Shown: in pieces, positions 1-8,106 of the stretch
How positions within the stretch are numbered: position 1 is the first letter of the stretch
Layout: every line of letters starts with the position of its first letter
Assembly (NCBI RefSeq): GCF_000312445.1
Contig: NZ_HE997182.1
Coordinates: 880,547 to 944,546, forward strand
Source: Phocaeicola abscessus CCUG 55929
Lineage (GTDB): Bacteria; Bacteroidota; Bacteroidia; Bacteroidales; Bacteroidaceae
Length of the DNA stretch: 64,000 nt
Reading direction: 5' to 3'
Notes under the pieces: model-generated
The model's database searches: none
The model's input: only the letters and a program-made list of their open reading frames with translations
What the model was told of the DNA's origin: nothing
Position numbers and translations under genes: made by a program

Positions 1-322
1 TGTAGTTGTCTGCTTCGTTGATGGGTTCCAGCAACTTCAACACATCTTCTTTGCGGATGTCGGCTTGTGCTGGCAAGGCTTCGGTCAACTTGTATTCCTG
101 CCGTTCTATCGAGTAGTGAGGGTTGAAGCTGCCGCGGTGGTTCATCGCAATGCCCGAAACGGCATATATCAGCACCATCCCCGAGAAGAAGAACGACACG
201 TCGCGGTGCACCAGGCGGCACCACTTGCGCAGGAGCGTGCCGGCTTTGCCTTGGTTGTTGCGTTGCCGCCCACCCTTTGCTTCCGGCATGTTCTCTTCCA
301 CCGACGGCTTACTGAATCTCAT
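1..322 (-). CDS. PepSY-associated transmembrane protein (N-terminal part, runs off left edge)
   Basis: An open frame without a stop runs from an ATG at 322 to the window edge (107 codons seen). It has a charged cytoplasmic N-terminus, then a hydrophobic segment at about residues 42-60 that begins after LVHRDVSFFFSG and ends in SGIAMNHR. This is the typical first helix of PepSY-associated membrane proteins, a family that includes inner-membrane components and putative reductases of Bacteroidetes siderophore and iron uptake loci. The ATG lies inside the 3' end of the upstream lipoprotein gene (14-base overlap), so the two are probably co-translated. The family is clear from the first helix; the rest of the protein is outside the window, so the role in metal uptake is inferred from its neighbours. 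Confidence 0.75.
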   Translation of the reverse strand, partial: MRFSKPSVEENMPEAKGGRQRNNQGKAGTLLRKWCRLVHRDVSFFFSGMVLIYAVSGIAMNHRGSFNPHYSIERQEYKLTEALPAQADIRKEDVLKLLEPINEADNY

Positions 323-896
323 AGCCGGTGGCCTGTATGTAGTAGAAAGACAGATAGGCTTTCCCCTCCTTTGCCTGACGGTCGGCTATCTTGGCACGGA
401 AGTCGGCGATGCGCGCTTCGGGTGTGTTGGCCGTTTCGTTGCGTGCTTTCTTCTCGGTGCTGCATCCGCCTTCACCCTCTTCGCTGTGCTTTTGGGCAGA
501 AGCTTCTTTCAGTTGAGATTCCCATTGTTGCAGGTAGGCTTCGTCCACACGCTGCTCCATGAGCGTGCCTTTCACACGGACGATGCTGTTGACGCATTTC
601 GTGTCGAACGAACCCAGTTCGCCGGCTTCCACGCGAATGGTCTGCGTATCGTCGCTGCCCATCAGGAAAATCTTGGTGGCGCCGTGCTTGCAGGCATGTG
701 TACACACCCCTTCGACGGTCACTTCCTTATTGGTCAGTACCTCGGCATCGGCCAGCAAGCTGTCTATTCCGAGTACGTCCGAAGTTTGTTCGGCGGTTGT
801 AGAACTGTCCGCATTCTTGACTTGCTTGTTGCCACATGCGGTGAATGTGAGTGCTGTTGCAGCAATGGCTGCGATGAGAATGTTCTTGGTTTTCAT
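309..896 (-). CDS. Small lipoprotein with CxHxCxH motif, OB-fold-like
   Basis: A 195-aa protein with a lipoprotein signal peptide: basic MKTK start, hydrophobic stretch, and FTAC lipobox with the acylated Cys at about residue 21. After a Ser/Thr-rich linker comes a domain at about residues 45-115 whose pattern (KEVTVEGVCTHACKHG, then IRVEAGELGSF and IVRVKGTL) resembles small OB-fold proteins. The CTHACKHG segment puts two Cys and two His in eight residues and could bind metal or heme; this is inference. Two more Cys follow (near TKCVN and EGGCS) and the C-terminal half is charged and helical. It sits between a DUF6850 barrel gene and a PepSY gene, in the same direction. No precise family name is recognised. 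Confidence 0.8.
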   Translation of the reverse strand: MKTKNILIAAIAATALTFTACGNKQVKNADSSTTAEQTSDVLGIDSLLADAEVLTNKEVTVEGVCTHACKHGATKIFLMGSDDTQTIRVEAGELGSFDTKCVNSIVRVKGTLMEQRVDEAYLQQWESQLKEASAQKHSEEGEGGCSTEKKARNETANTPEARIADFRAKIADRQAKEGKAYLSFYYIQATGYEIQ

Positions 897-951
897 TGTT
901 CTTTTGTTATTAGTTAGTATAAAAATGTTGTTTGCAAATGGTTAAACAGGC

Positions 952-2484
952 CTACAGATACACTCCGATGCCTGCTTGGAATGAACGGTTCTTCTCGTGG
1001 TTGGCGTATAGCGTATGTTGCCACCCGACTTCCGCGTAGCCCAAATTCTTTCCGATGTATCGAGACCATCGCAGAGAGAAGCCGTATGTCGTACGGCTGC
1101 CGCTCAGCATCTCGAGGTTCTGTTGCAAGACGGTCAGGGCATACGGGTGCGCCGTTTGCCCGGCGATGTTCAGCGAGGCGTCTATCTTTTCTTGGTAAAT
1201 GCCGTAAACACGTGCGTACAGCAGGCTTTTGCTCCATTTATGGGTCGAAGCAAAGTCCAGCGAAGCGCTCCACAGACTGTACTTCATGCTCTTGGCAGGC
1301 GTGTGGTAGGTGTCTTCCCGTTGCAGATACCCGATGGCAGGTTGCAGGCTCCATCGCCACTTCTCCGTCTGTTCCTGCTCATAACTGCCGCTTGCCGTTC
1401 CGTGCAGCGCCTTGCTGCCGAACTGCTCTACGGCGGAAATATGCGGATAGATGTGGTTCACTGCGTCGCCGTAGAGGTTTTCCGTCCCTTTCCGCTCGTT
1501 GTAGGCTACCGATGCCTTAAGGCCGAAAAACCGGCGGGCATGCCGTAAGAAAGTCCGGGTTACCTCGCCTTGCAGGTTGTTTTCTTTCAGCTCGTTTAGC
1601 GTGAGGTCGTTAGACTCGGGCAGCATCTTCTCGTAGAAAGAATGACGATAATGGAAGCTACCGCTCCATCTGCCATCGGCTTGTACGGGCAGCAGGTTGA
1701 TTCCTGCACCGTAGCTGTGTCCTTGATAACGCACGTTTGTGCGCGTACCGTCGAAGCGGGTGTAGCTGTTCCCCAATCCCGTAAGGTGGAACGTCTTCGA
1801 TACCCCCAGTTCGTTGTAGTAGGCCAGAGAGCCGTTTTGCTTGTATTTGCGCGCTTCGGCGGACAGAGCCACCGCATACGGGGCCCGGATGCCGTAAGAA
1901 GCGCCGACTTTGGCCTGCAGGTCGGCCGCCTTATTGTTGGGGCGAGGGTCTATGTCGCGAAACTCTTGCACCGCCCGGTACGAGAATTCCCCTCCGAATG
2001 TCCACCGTCCGGTTGCAGCGGCATATCCGCCTCTGAAGAAGTAGATTTCCGACTTCATATCTCCGCCTATGGTGTCGGCGGCAACGTACGGGTAGAGCAG
2101 TTCATAGTCCGAACTTTCGTTCCACTGCACATTCCGGCGCGTGCCGTTCCGGTAGTAGGCATCTCCCCATATACGCGATTTCTCGGACGTGCATACGTAC
2201 GAGTCGCCCGCCACAAGGAATCCTTTCCATCCGTCTCCCAGTTCCGCCTTTGTCGCTCGGCTTTGTCCGTTCCACTCGCCCGTTGCCCCGAGGGTGGAGA
2301 GCGAATAAGATTGCCGATAATAATTCAAGGCCGGATTAAGGAAAGGACGTGTAAGGAACTCCCGTTTGGCCGCGGAGTGCATAAATGCCCTTTTCTGTAT
2401 GAAAACCGTGTCCTCCCCTTGAGCCCAAGAGGAGGATACGGTCATCGATAGGAATAGAAGTGAAGATATGAGCCCTTTCTTCAT
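952..2484 (-). CDS. DUF6850-type outer-membrane beta-barrel protein
   Basis: A 510-aa protein with a Sec signal peptide (MKKGLISSLLFLSMTVSSSWAQ). The rest is rich in alternating aromatic strands and ends in a typical outer-membrane barrel terminus (FQAGIGVYL). The early part contains the FMHSAAKREFLTRPFLNPALNYY stretch seen in proteins that accompany DUF4876 lipoproteins in Bacteroidetes, which is why it is assigned to the DUF6850 family. It starts 19 bases after the DUF4876 gene in the same direction, so it belongs to the receptor operon. Its function is not known; a barrel partner or accessory porin for the TonB-dependent receptor is inferred. The barrel character is well supported, the DUF number rests on recall of this gene order. 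Confidence 0.75.
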   Translation of the reverse strand: MKKGLISSLLFLSMTVSSSWAQGEDTVFIQKRAFMHSAAKREFLTRPFLNPALNYYRQSYSLSTLGATGEWNGQSRATKAELGDGWKGFLVAGDSYVCTSEKSRIWGDAYYRNGTRRNVQWNESSDYELLYPYVAADTIGGDMKSEIYFFRGGYAAATGRWTFGGEFSYRAVQEFRDIDPRPNNKAADLQAKVGASYGIRAPYAVALSAEARKYKQNGSLAYYNELGVSKTFHLTGLGNSYTRFDGTRTNVRYQGHSYGAGINLLPVQADGRWSGSFHYRHSFYEKMLPESNDLTLNELKENNLQGEVTRTFLRHARRFFGLKASVAYNERKGTENLYGDAVNHIYPHISAVEQFGSKALHGTASGSYEQEQTEKWRWSLQPAIGYLQREDTYHTPAKSMKYSLWSASLDFASTHKWSKSLLYARVYGIYQEKIDASLNIAGQTAHPYALTVLQQNLEMLSGSRTTYGFSLRWSRYIGKNLGYAEVGWQHTLYANHEKNRSFQAGIGVYL

Positions 2485-2503
2485 TTTGCCTTCGGAGAAT
2501 AAT

Positions 2504-3799
2504 TTATTCGTGGAACTTGAAATAAGGATCCGCTTTCTGCTCAGGCAGGAAGTCCGCGGACGAGTCGTTGGTGTCCTGCAGGGTGATGCCTGAAAGCACC
2601 TTGCGACGCACGCTCTTGCCGTAGCGGGTCTTGTCGCTGTTAACTTTTCCGCAGTACGTCCAGCCTCTGTCCAAAGCAGGCGATGTTACGTTCCATTCGT
2701 ATTCGCTTTCTACACTGAGGTTGACGGCATCCAACACCCATTTGTTAGGAATCTTGTAGCCTTTGGAAGGTCCCATTTCGTACACGTTTCCGTTGATAAT
2801 CATGTTGTACTTGTATTCGTAAACATAGTCTTTCAGATACTGCTCGGCAGAGAGCTGGTTGTTCTCGTCGTCGCCCAGACGTGCCAGCACGAACGCCTTG
2901 AAGCCGCGGTTGTGAGGGCCCCAGATGGTGCGCGTGTAGCAATAAATCTTTTCCATGTTGGGTACAGGGGTATCAGTATCTGTGAATTTCGGGTTGGTAC
3001 TTTCGTCATACCATTCGAAGTCGGCTTTCGTCAGGTCGAAAGAATTGGAGTTGACGGTAGTATGATCCTTACCGATGTCACACAGCAACAGAGACTTTCC
3101 CGGGGCAACCATGATTTTACCTCCCAGCGGGACGCGGTAGATAGCGTCGGTGGTGAAGGCTTCGTTCATAATGTCCGGAGAATAGGCATACTTGCTTACC
3201 GTGAGGAATGCAGACTCGGCGATGGTGAGTCCGTCTGCGCAGAGCGTATCGCCCGAGTTGTTGTAGATACGTATGTATTTGTCGCCGTTGTATTGCTTAT
3301 TCTCCGGGGTTTCTGTTCCGGTGAAGAAGATTTCGGCAATGACGAAGCTTCCTCCCTCTTTGCTGTCGTTATATACATAGCCCGTAAGGTTGAGCGGGGT
3401 AGCGGCAGAGGCTTCGGTCAGAGTTACCGACTCTTTATAGGCCCGTATCTTGGAATGGATGGTCTCTCCATTCAGGCGGTAGGTCAGAGAACCTTCCATG
3501 CTGATGGTGTATAGCCCTTCCGGCACACTCACGGCGATGCTTACAGTAGAAGAAGAAAGAACATTGGCACGAGTAGCGGGTTTCACGACGGTGGTCTTCT
3601 CTCCCGTATTGATGTTCTTCAATACCAGTTCCTGAATGCCGATAACGGGATTCTGATTCTGCAACTCGGCAGGCGCGTTGAACTGCATGGTCACATTGGC
3701 CATCTTTACACTGTTGTCATCGTCACTGCTACAAGCGGTGAACGCCAAACCTGCAATCACTGTCATGCAGATTACATAAAATACTCTTTTCATTTTCAT
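2504..3799 (-). CDS. DUF4876 surface lipoprotein
   Basis: A 431-aa lipoprotein: MKMKRVFYVICMTVIAGLAF precedes the TACSSDDD lipobox, with an acidic stretch after Cys23 that fits surface export in Bacteroidetes. An N-terminal beta-sandwich-like part (about residues 35-135, with a YTISMEGSLTYRL segment) is followed by a larger domain at about 140-431. There, EIFFTGTETPENKQYNGDKYIRIYNNSG resembles the lamin-tail-like opening of DUF4876 proteins, which are encoded next to TonB-dependent receptors. It begins 31 bases after the receptor gene. By position it would be the substrate-capturing lid or lipoprotein partner of the receptor, as SusD is for SusC; this role is inference. No enzymatic motif is seen. 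Confidence 0.8.
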   Translation of the reverse strand: MKMKRVFYVICMTVIAGLAFTACSSDDDNSVKMANVTMQFNAPAELQNQNPVIGIQELVLKNINTGEKTTVVKPATRANVLSSSTVSIAVSVPEGLYTISMEGSLTYRLNGETIHSKIRAYKESVTLTEASAATPLNLTGYVYNDSKEGGSFVIAEIFFTGTETPENKQYNGDKYIRIYNNSGDTLCADGLTIAESAFLTVSKYAYSPDIMNEAFTTDAIYRVPLGGKIMVAPGKSLLLCDIGKDHTTVNSNSFDLTKADFEWYDESTNPKFTDTDTPVPNMEKIYCYTRTIWGPHNRGFKAFVLARLGDDENNQLSAEQYLKDYVYEYKYNMIINGNVYEMGPSKGYKIPNKWVLDAVNLSVESEYEWNVTSPALDRGWTYCGKVNSDKTRYGKSVRRKVLSGITLQDTNDSSADFLPEQKADPYFKFHE

Positions 3800-3830
3800 C
3801 TTCTTTTGATTTTCTGTTTGATTAGGATTA

Positions 3831-6602
3831 TTATAGTTTTAGTTTCAGCTCCATCCCGAAATAGGGACTCGCTGCTGTTCTTCGTATGAGGTATCCGTTT
3901 CGCGTGTAGTCGGGCACATAGTCCAGAATACGGTTGGCGAAGAGTGCGATGGACATATTCTTGCCGAACTCTTTGGTGGCTTTGAAGTTGACGTACATAT
4001 AGAAAGGCGTGATCATCTTCTCGAACAAGGCCGAGGAACGAGCAATGACCAAGTGCTGCTTGTAAGTATCCTTTTTGTCTTCCTCGGTGTAGGGCGATAC
4101 CTTTCCTGTGGCGGCATCCATGTAGGCGATGGGAGTGCCGCTTGCTCTGGGGCTCTGCCTGCTTTGAAACCACATGCACTCCGAAGTGGCGGAAAGGGTC
4201 AGGCCTAATTCCTTTAGATAGGTATCTACCGTGAAGTTGGTGTTGAACTGCCCGTAGTGAGAACTGTCGTCTGTTTCGTAGATGCCCACGTACTTGTCGC
4301 TCAGAGCTACGCCGTTTACTACCGCGGAAACGCTTTTGGCTATGGGCTGACTGTTCTCGTAGATGGTGTACAGCCATGCTCCGTTCACGGTGAAGCGGGT
4401 GTTGAGTGCCTTGAAGCGTTCGGTGGAAAGTTGGAACTCCACTCCTTCTTTCTGTGTCCGGCTGCCGTTTCCAGTGTAAGAGTAGCCTCTCAAGATGGTT
4501 CTCATCTCATAAGGCAGGTCTTCCAGAGCCGGCGGGCCGGTCAGTGTAGAGCCGTCTATCTGGCTGGAGTCGTACACCTTGTATTCGTACGGAGAATAGG
4601 TCGGGATATGGCGGAAGCCGGAATTCATCCGTTCGTGGAAGTAAGTGACGGAAAGCATGTTCTTGCCGTATTCCAGACTCAGACGCACCTCCTGCTTGAA
4701 GTTGCGAGCCGGCTTCAGGTCGTAGTTAGTAGGGTTCACGATGTAGGTACGCAAGTTGATGCGCTTGTATGCGGGGTTGGCATGCCAATAGTTCAGCTGC
4801 GTGAAGTCCATGTAGATGTTGTTCGGATGGAGTTGCGAGAGGGTAGGCATCAACAGCAGCCGTCCCATTCCTCCGCCCAGTCTTATTACCAGCCTTTTAC
4901 ATCCGAGGCTAATGCTCGGAAATCGCCATTGCACGTTGATACGCGGATCGAGGAACATCTTTCCGCCTAAGGCGTACTGCTTGTCGAGATTTAGCATCAT
5001 GTTGCCGTTTATCCCGGCTTGCACTTCCAATGAATGGTCTCCTATGGGGATGTTGACATTGTCCTCTACGTACACATGCCACAATTCGGAGGCAGGAATG
5101 TCGCTGTATTTGCGCGGACGCAGGAAGCTGCTTCCGGGGTCGAGCGGACGTGCCGGGTCGTAGATTTGTCCGCCTCCGAAATTCTTGTCGTACCTGAAGG
5201 TGCTTCCGACCAACAGTTTGTGACCCGCCAAACCGGTCTGCATCCCGAACTCCGCAGCCAACTTGACGTATAAGTTCAGCGGCTTGCCGTCCACTATGGT
5301 ATAAGCAGTGTATTTGTAGGGCAGTATTTCCGCATCATGTTCACCCGCTTTCATGTGGGTGGGCACTGCCCAATCACGGTCCAGCTGGATGAATCGGGCG
5401 CGCTTTATTTCGTCCCACGACATGCCGGCAGAGAGGTCCAACTCCAATTTCCGGAAGGCTTTCCCTTTGGACGCCATCCATTCCAGCAGGCTGTGCCATT
5501 TCCCGCTATGGAAGCCGGAACGGTAACTCTCTTCTTTCAGCCTCTCTATGTCGGGGTCGTTCTTCACATGGTCGATGTTTCCGGAATAGCTTACGCCGGT
5601 TTCCCACTTCAAGGCATGCCCGTCGTGCAATGTCCATTTCTTATGGAAGCGTGCGGAGGTAGTGATTCGTTTATACAAGTCGTAACGGTCGCGCGGGTCG
5701 TTCTGCGCATTCAGAAAGTCGATATCGACCGAAAGCCCCATGTCCTTGTTTTTCCATTCCATGCCTTTGTTGGCCGAAAAGAGTTTGCTGCTTTGGTCGG
5801 CCTTGAAGCGCACCTCCAGCGGGGTGGCTTTCTGCTTGCGTTTGATGATGACCACTCCGTTTGTCAGGTTGTTGTATTGCACGGAGGGAATGCCACGGAC
5901 GATTTCCACGCTTTCTATATTGTCGGTGGGGATGTTACGCATATCCACGCCGGCGTTCACGGCATTGTATCCGTCGAAAGAGGTCGTGATGTCCGAGGCG
6001 ACGCGTTGCATGTTGGAGGCGGTACTGACGGGTATGCCGTCCATCACGAATTGTGTGCCCAAAGACCCGGTGCTGTAGTCCGAATCGCCTGTTCCCACTT
6101 CGCGCAGGTGGATGATGTTGGCCCCGCCCATGTTCGGCGTGCTTGTGCTTCCGCCCGGCAGCAACGCCAGCAGGTCGGTGAAGCTGGAGGGTTGCAGGTG
6201 CTCCATGGCCGTGCGGTCTATCTTCGAAGCGCTGGTGATGCCTTTCGATTCGGAGGCGGTGACTACCACCTCGTTCAGCGTGGTGGACGAAGGCAGCAGC
6301 CGGAAGTCTCGATGGATGTCTCCGTCTATCCGGATACGTTTTTCCTGTGTTTCGTATCCTATGTAAGAGATGATGAGCAAGTAATCTCCCGTCCCCAGAC
6401 CCCGAATGCCGAACTTGCCGTCCGCATCGCTGGTGGTTCCGTAGAACTTGCCTGCATCGGACTTCAGCCGTATCGTGGCGAAAGGCAATACATCCTTGCT
6501 TTGAGCATCGAAAACACGACCGCTGAAATTATGGGATGATTGTGCCGAACAGAGGATACAGATGAATGACAGAAGACTTATCAGTGAGAACTTTCTCGAC
6601 AT
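3831..6602 (-). CDS. TonB-dependent outer-membrane receptor with carboxypeptidase-regulatory-like N-terminus
   Basis: A 923-aa receptor with a signal peptide (SLISLLSFICILCSAQ). At about residues 25-110 is a carboxypeptidase-regulatory-like domain (SGRVFDAQSKDVLPFATIRL to DYLLIISYIGYE). The LNEVVVTAS linker and a plug domain (about 125-255, with IPTDNIESVEIVRGIPSVQY) follow, then a long barrel ending in MELKLKL. It lacks an STN domain and is smaller than SusC proteins, so it is not a SusC; no SusD is adjacent. Substrate is unknown. The partner genes (DUF4876 lipoprotein, barrel protein, Cys/His lipoprotein, PepSY protein) point to a metal, siderophore or heme ligand rather than a glycan. It is the first gene of a minus-strand operon. 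Confidence 0.9.
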   Translation of the reverse strand: MSRKFSLISLLSFICILCSAQSSHNFSGRVFDAQSKDVLPFATIRLKSDAGKFYGTTSDADGKFGIRGLGTGDYLLIISYIGYETQEKRIRIDGDIHRDFRLLPSSTTLNEVVVTASESKGITSASKIDRTAMEHLQPSSFTDLLALLPGGSTSTPNMGGANIIHLREVGTGDSDYSTGSLGTQFVMDGIPVSTASNMQRVASDITTSFDGYNAVNAGVDMRNIPTDNIESVEIVRGIPSVQYNNLTNGVVIIKRKQKATPLEVRFKADQSSKLFSANKGMEWKNKDMGLSVDIDFLNAQNDPRDRYDLYKRITTSARFHKKWTLHDGHALKWETGVSYSGNIDHVKNDPDIERLKEESYRSGFHSGKWHSLLEWMASKGKAFRKLELDLSAGMSWDEIKRARFIQLDRDWAVPTHMKAGEHDAEILPYKYTAYTIVDGKPLNLYVKLAAEFGMQTGLAGHKLLVGSTFRYDKNFGGGQIYDPARPLDPGSSFLRPRKYSDIPASELWHVYVEDNVNIPIGDHSLEVQAGINGNMMLNLDKQYALGGKMFLDPRINVQWRFPSISLGCKRLVIRLGGGMGRLLLMPTLSQLHPNNIYMDFTQLNYWHANPAYKRINLRTYIVNPTNYDLKPARNFKQEVRLSLEYGKNMLSVTYFHERMNSGFRHIPTYSPYEYKVYDSSQIDGSTLTGPPALEDLPYEMRTILRGYSYTGNGSRTQKEGVEFQLSTERFKALNTRFTVNGAWLYTIYENSQPIAKSVSAVVNGVALSDKYVGIYETDDSSHYGQFNTNFTVDTYLKELGLTLSATSECMWFQSRQSPRASGTPIAYMDAATGKVSPYTEEDKKDTYKQHLVIARSSALFEKMITPFYMYVNFKATKEFGKNMSIALFANRILDYVPDYTRNGYLIRRTAASPYFGMELKLKL

Positions 6603-6627
6603 TGTGTATTTATATAATTGGCGGATG

Positions 6628-6659
6628 CAAAATTATGTAAATATAAAAGGATGGTCAAT
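6628..6659 (-). promoter_or_regulatory. Candidate housekeeping promoter of the receptor operon
   Basis: On the minus strand TAATTTTG (6628-6635) matches the Bacteroidetes -7 element TAnnTTTG. An ATTG (6656-6659, consensus TTTG) lies 20 bases upstream. The start codon is at 6602, leaving a short leader. The -33 match is imperfect. Confidence 0.45.
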
Positions 6660-6900
6660 CGCTATAAATAGGTATTTCTTGACTGCGGATGGCAGGCTTA
6701 CGGTCAAGAATCGAGGAGAACGATACCTATTTATGGTTATATCTATACCTGTCGCTGACTTAAAAGTGTGGCTATTAGACTTATGTCAATACTTGCACCC
6801 ATGCTGTAAGTAATATTATCTTCTACGATTAATATGGACGTCATAGTCTTTGGTCTTTGTGTTTTGTTTCTTTTGAGGAAGGAAAAGAAGTTCATCGAAA

Positions 6901-7216
6901 ACGTGGCCGGATACGTCCCATAACGTGTCTGGATACGTCCCGGACCCCGTCGGCGAGATTGTTTATCCCGTCGGACAGGTGGTACCACCTATCCGGATAT
7001 GTCCGGAACGTCAAATTTGAGGTCGTCTAACGTGTCCGGCGGGATTCGGGACGTCGAATTTGAGGTCGTCTAACGTGTCCGGCGGGATTCGGAACGTAGA
7101 CGGCAGGTTACCCAACGTATCCGGCGGGATTCGGAACGTCGAATTTGAGGTCGTCTAACGTGTCCGGCGGGATTCGGAACGTAGACGGACAGGTTACCCA
7201 ACGTATCCGGCGGGAT
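6901..7216. repeat. Modular tandem repeat field 1
   Basis: A field of about 43-bp modules built from a core (AACGTGTCCGGCGGGATTCG) followed by one of two alternating tails: one with CGAATTTGAGGTCGTCT, the other with AGACGG-AGGTTACCC. The core recurs at about 7033, 7076, 7120, 7159 and 7203. The left part has the order GGATACGTCC, CCCCGTCGGCGAG, TTTATCCCGTCGGA, then an inverted GGTGGTACCACC. The same order, on the opposite strand, is found at 39.65-39.87 kb. No credible reading frame covers it. Confidence 0.85.
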
Positions 7217-8016
7217 CCCTGCCCTGTAAAAGGCATACCCGCGTGGAGGATAAGCGCGAGGGAAGAAACGGTGTGTCTTGAGTAAAGCCGGAAAATGAAA
7301 TAAATACGCCCCGATTGATGAAAACCTGAAAAGATCTTTCTATACCTCTTCCTGTATCATAGTCTGATTTATCGATCAGGCAGGAGAGCATTTTATGTCC
7401 CAGCTCGCAAGTTTGAGGATGAATACCATTGTTGTCCGGTCGAAATGAATGACTGTGCTACAACACGATGTTTCAAACCTCTCAAAACACTGAAAAATAT
7501 GGAATAAAAAGCTTCCGATTTAATAAAAATCGATGCGATATTAGCCGATAAGTTTTATTGGTCGACAAAAACTGTAGGAAACCTTGTTTGTGGAAGTACC
7601 TCCCATGTCGACACATTCCATTGCGAAAATCCGACGATTGTATCGGACACTCATGGATGAATGAGGCGTTTTGTTAAAATGCGAAGTATCTTTTAGGGTT
7701 TTTTTATTCTGAATTGCCTTATTCACATGAAAGATTAACGAAATTCTTTTACTGTGAAAGATGATCGTCGATAAAAAATTGTTGAAAAATTATTATGATA
7801 TTCCCATTGTGCTCAAAGATAAAACACGATTGACGGACAAACATGCACATGCCGGTAAATTCTATCACTTGGACGGCATCGAGCATGCTTTACGTATACT
7901 GTAGGAAAAAATGAAATCTCGTTATGAACGAGATGATCGGTAGCAGATTATTTATGTTTTATAAAAGATGGAGGAGATAGCCTATGCGAGAGACAAGATG
8001 ATTCGAAAATATGAAA
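7217..8016. other. Non-coding stretch before PUL 1
   Basis: AT-rich DNA with no gene of recognisable family. One small open frame (7761-7904, plus, 47 codons, with LTDKHAHAGKFYHLDG near its middle) looks more protein-like than its surroundings but resembles nothing I can name; it may be a gene remnant. A short perfect hairpin (TCTCGTT / AACGAGA) lies at 7917-7933. The promoter of the SusC gene at 8107 must be in or just after this stretch, but no consensus match stands out. Confidence 0.4.
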
Positions 8017-8046
8017 TACCGACAAGTGTCGTGGCACTCGTCGGTA
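8017..8046 (+). promoter_or_regulatory. Leader hairpin 60 nt upstream of SusC 1
   Basis: TACCGAC (8017-8023) pairs with GTCGGTA (8040-8046). After one A/C mismatch AGTG pairs with CACT, leaving a 6-base loop. No T-run follows, so it is not a standard terminator. It may be part of the mRNA leader or an operator. A hairpin of similar position precedes the second SusC gene. Confidence 0.45.
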
Positions 8047-8106
8047 ATGCTAAAACTAACACAACTACATTACTTAAAGCGTATTAATATTTAACTCAGC
8101 AAAGAT

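Noticed and set aside
3831..6602. SusC-type annotation of the first receptor
   Set aside because: It is about 920 residues, has no SusD neighbour and sits with DUF4876, DUF6850 and PepSY genes.
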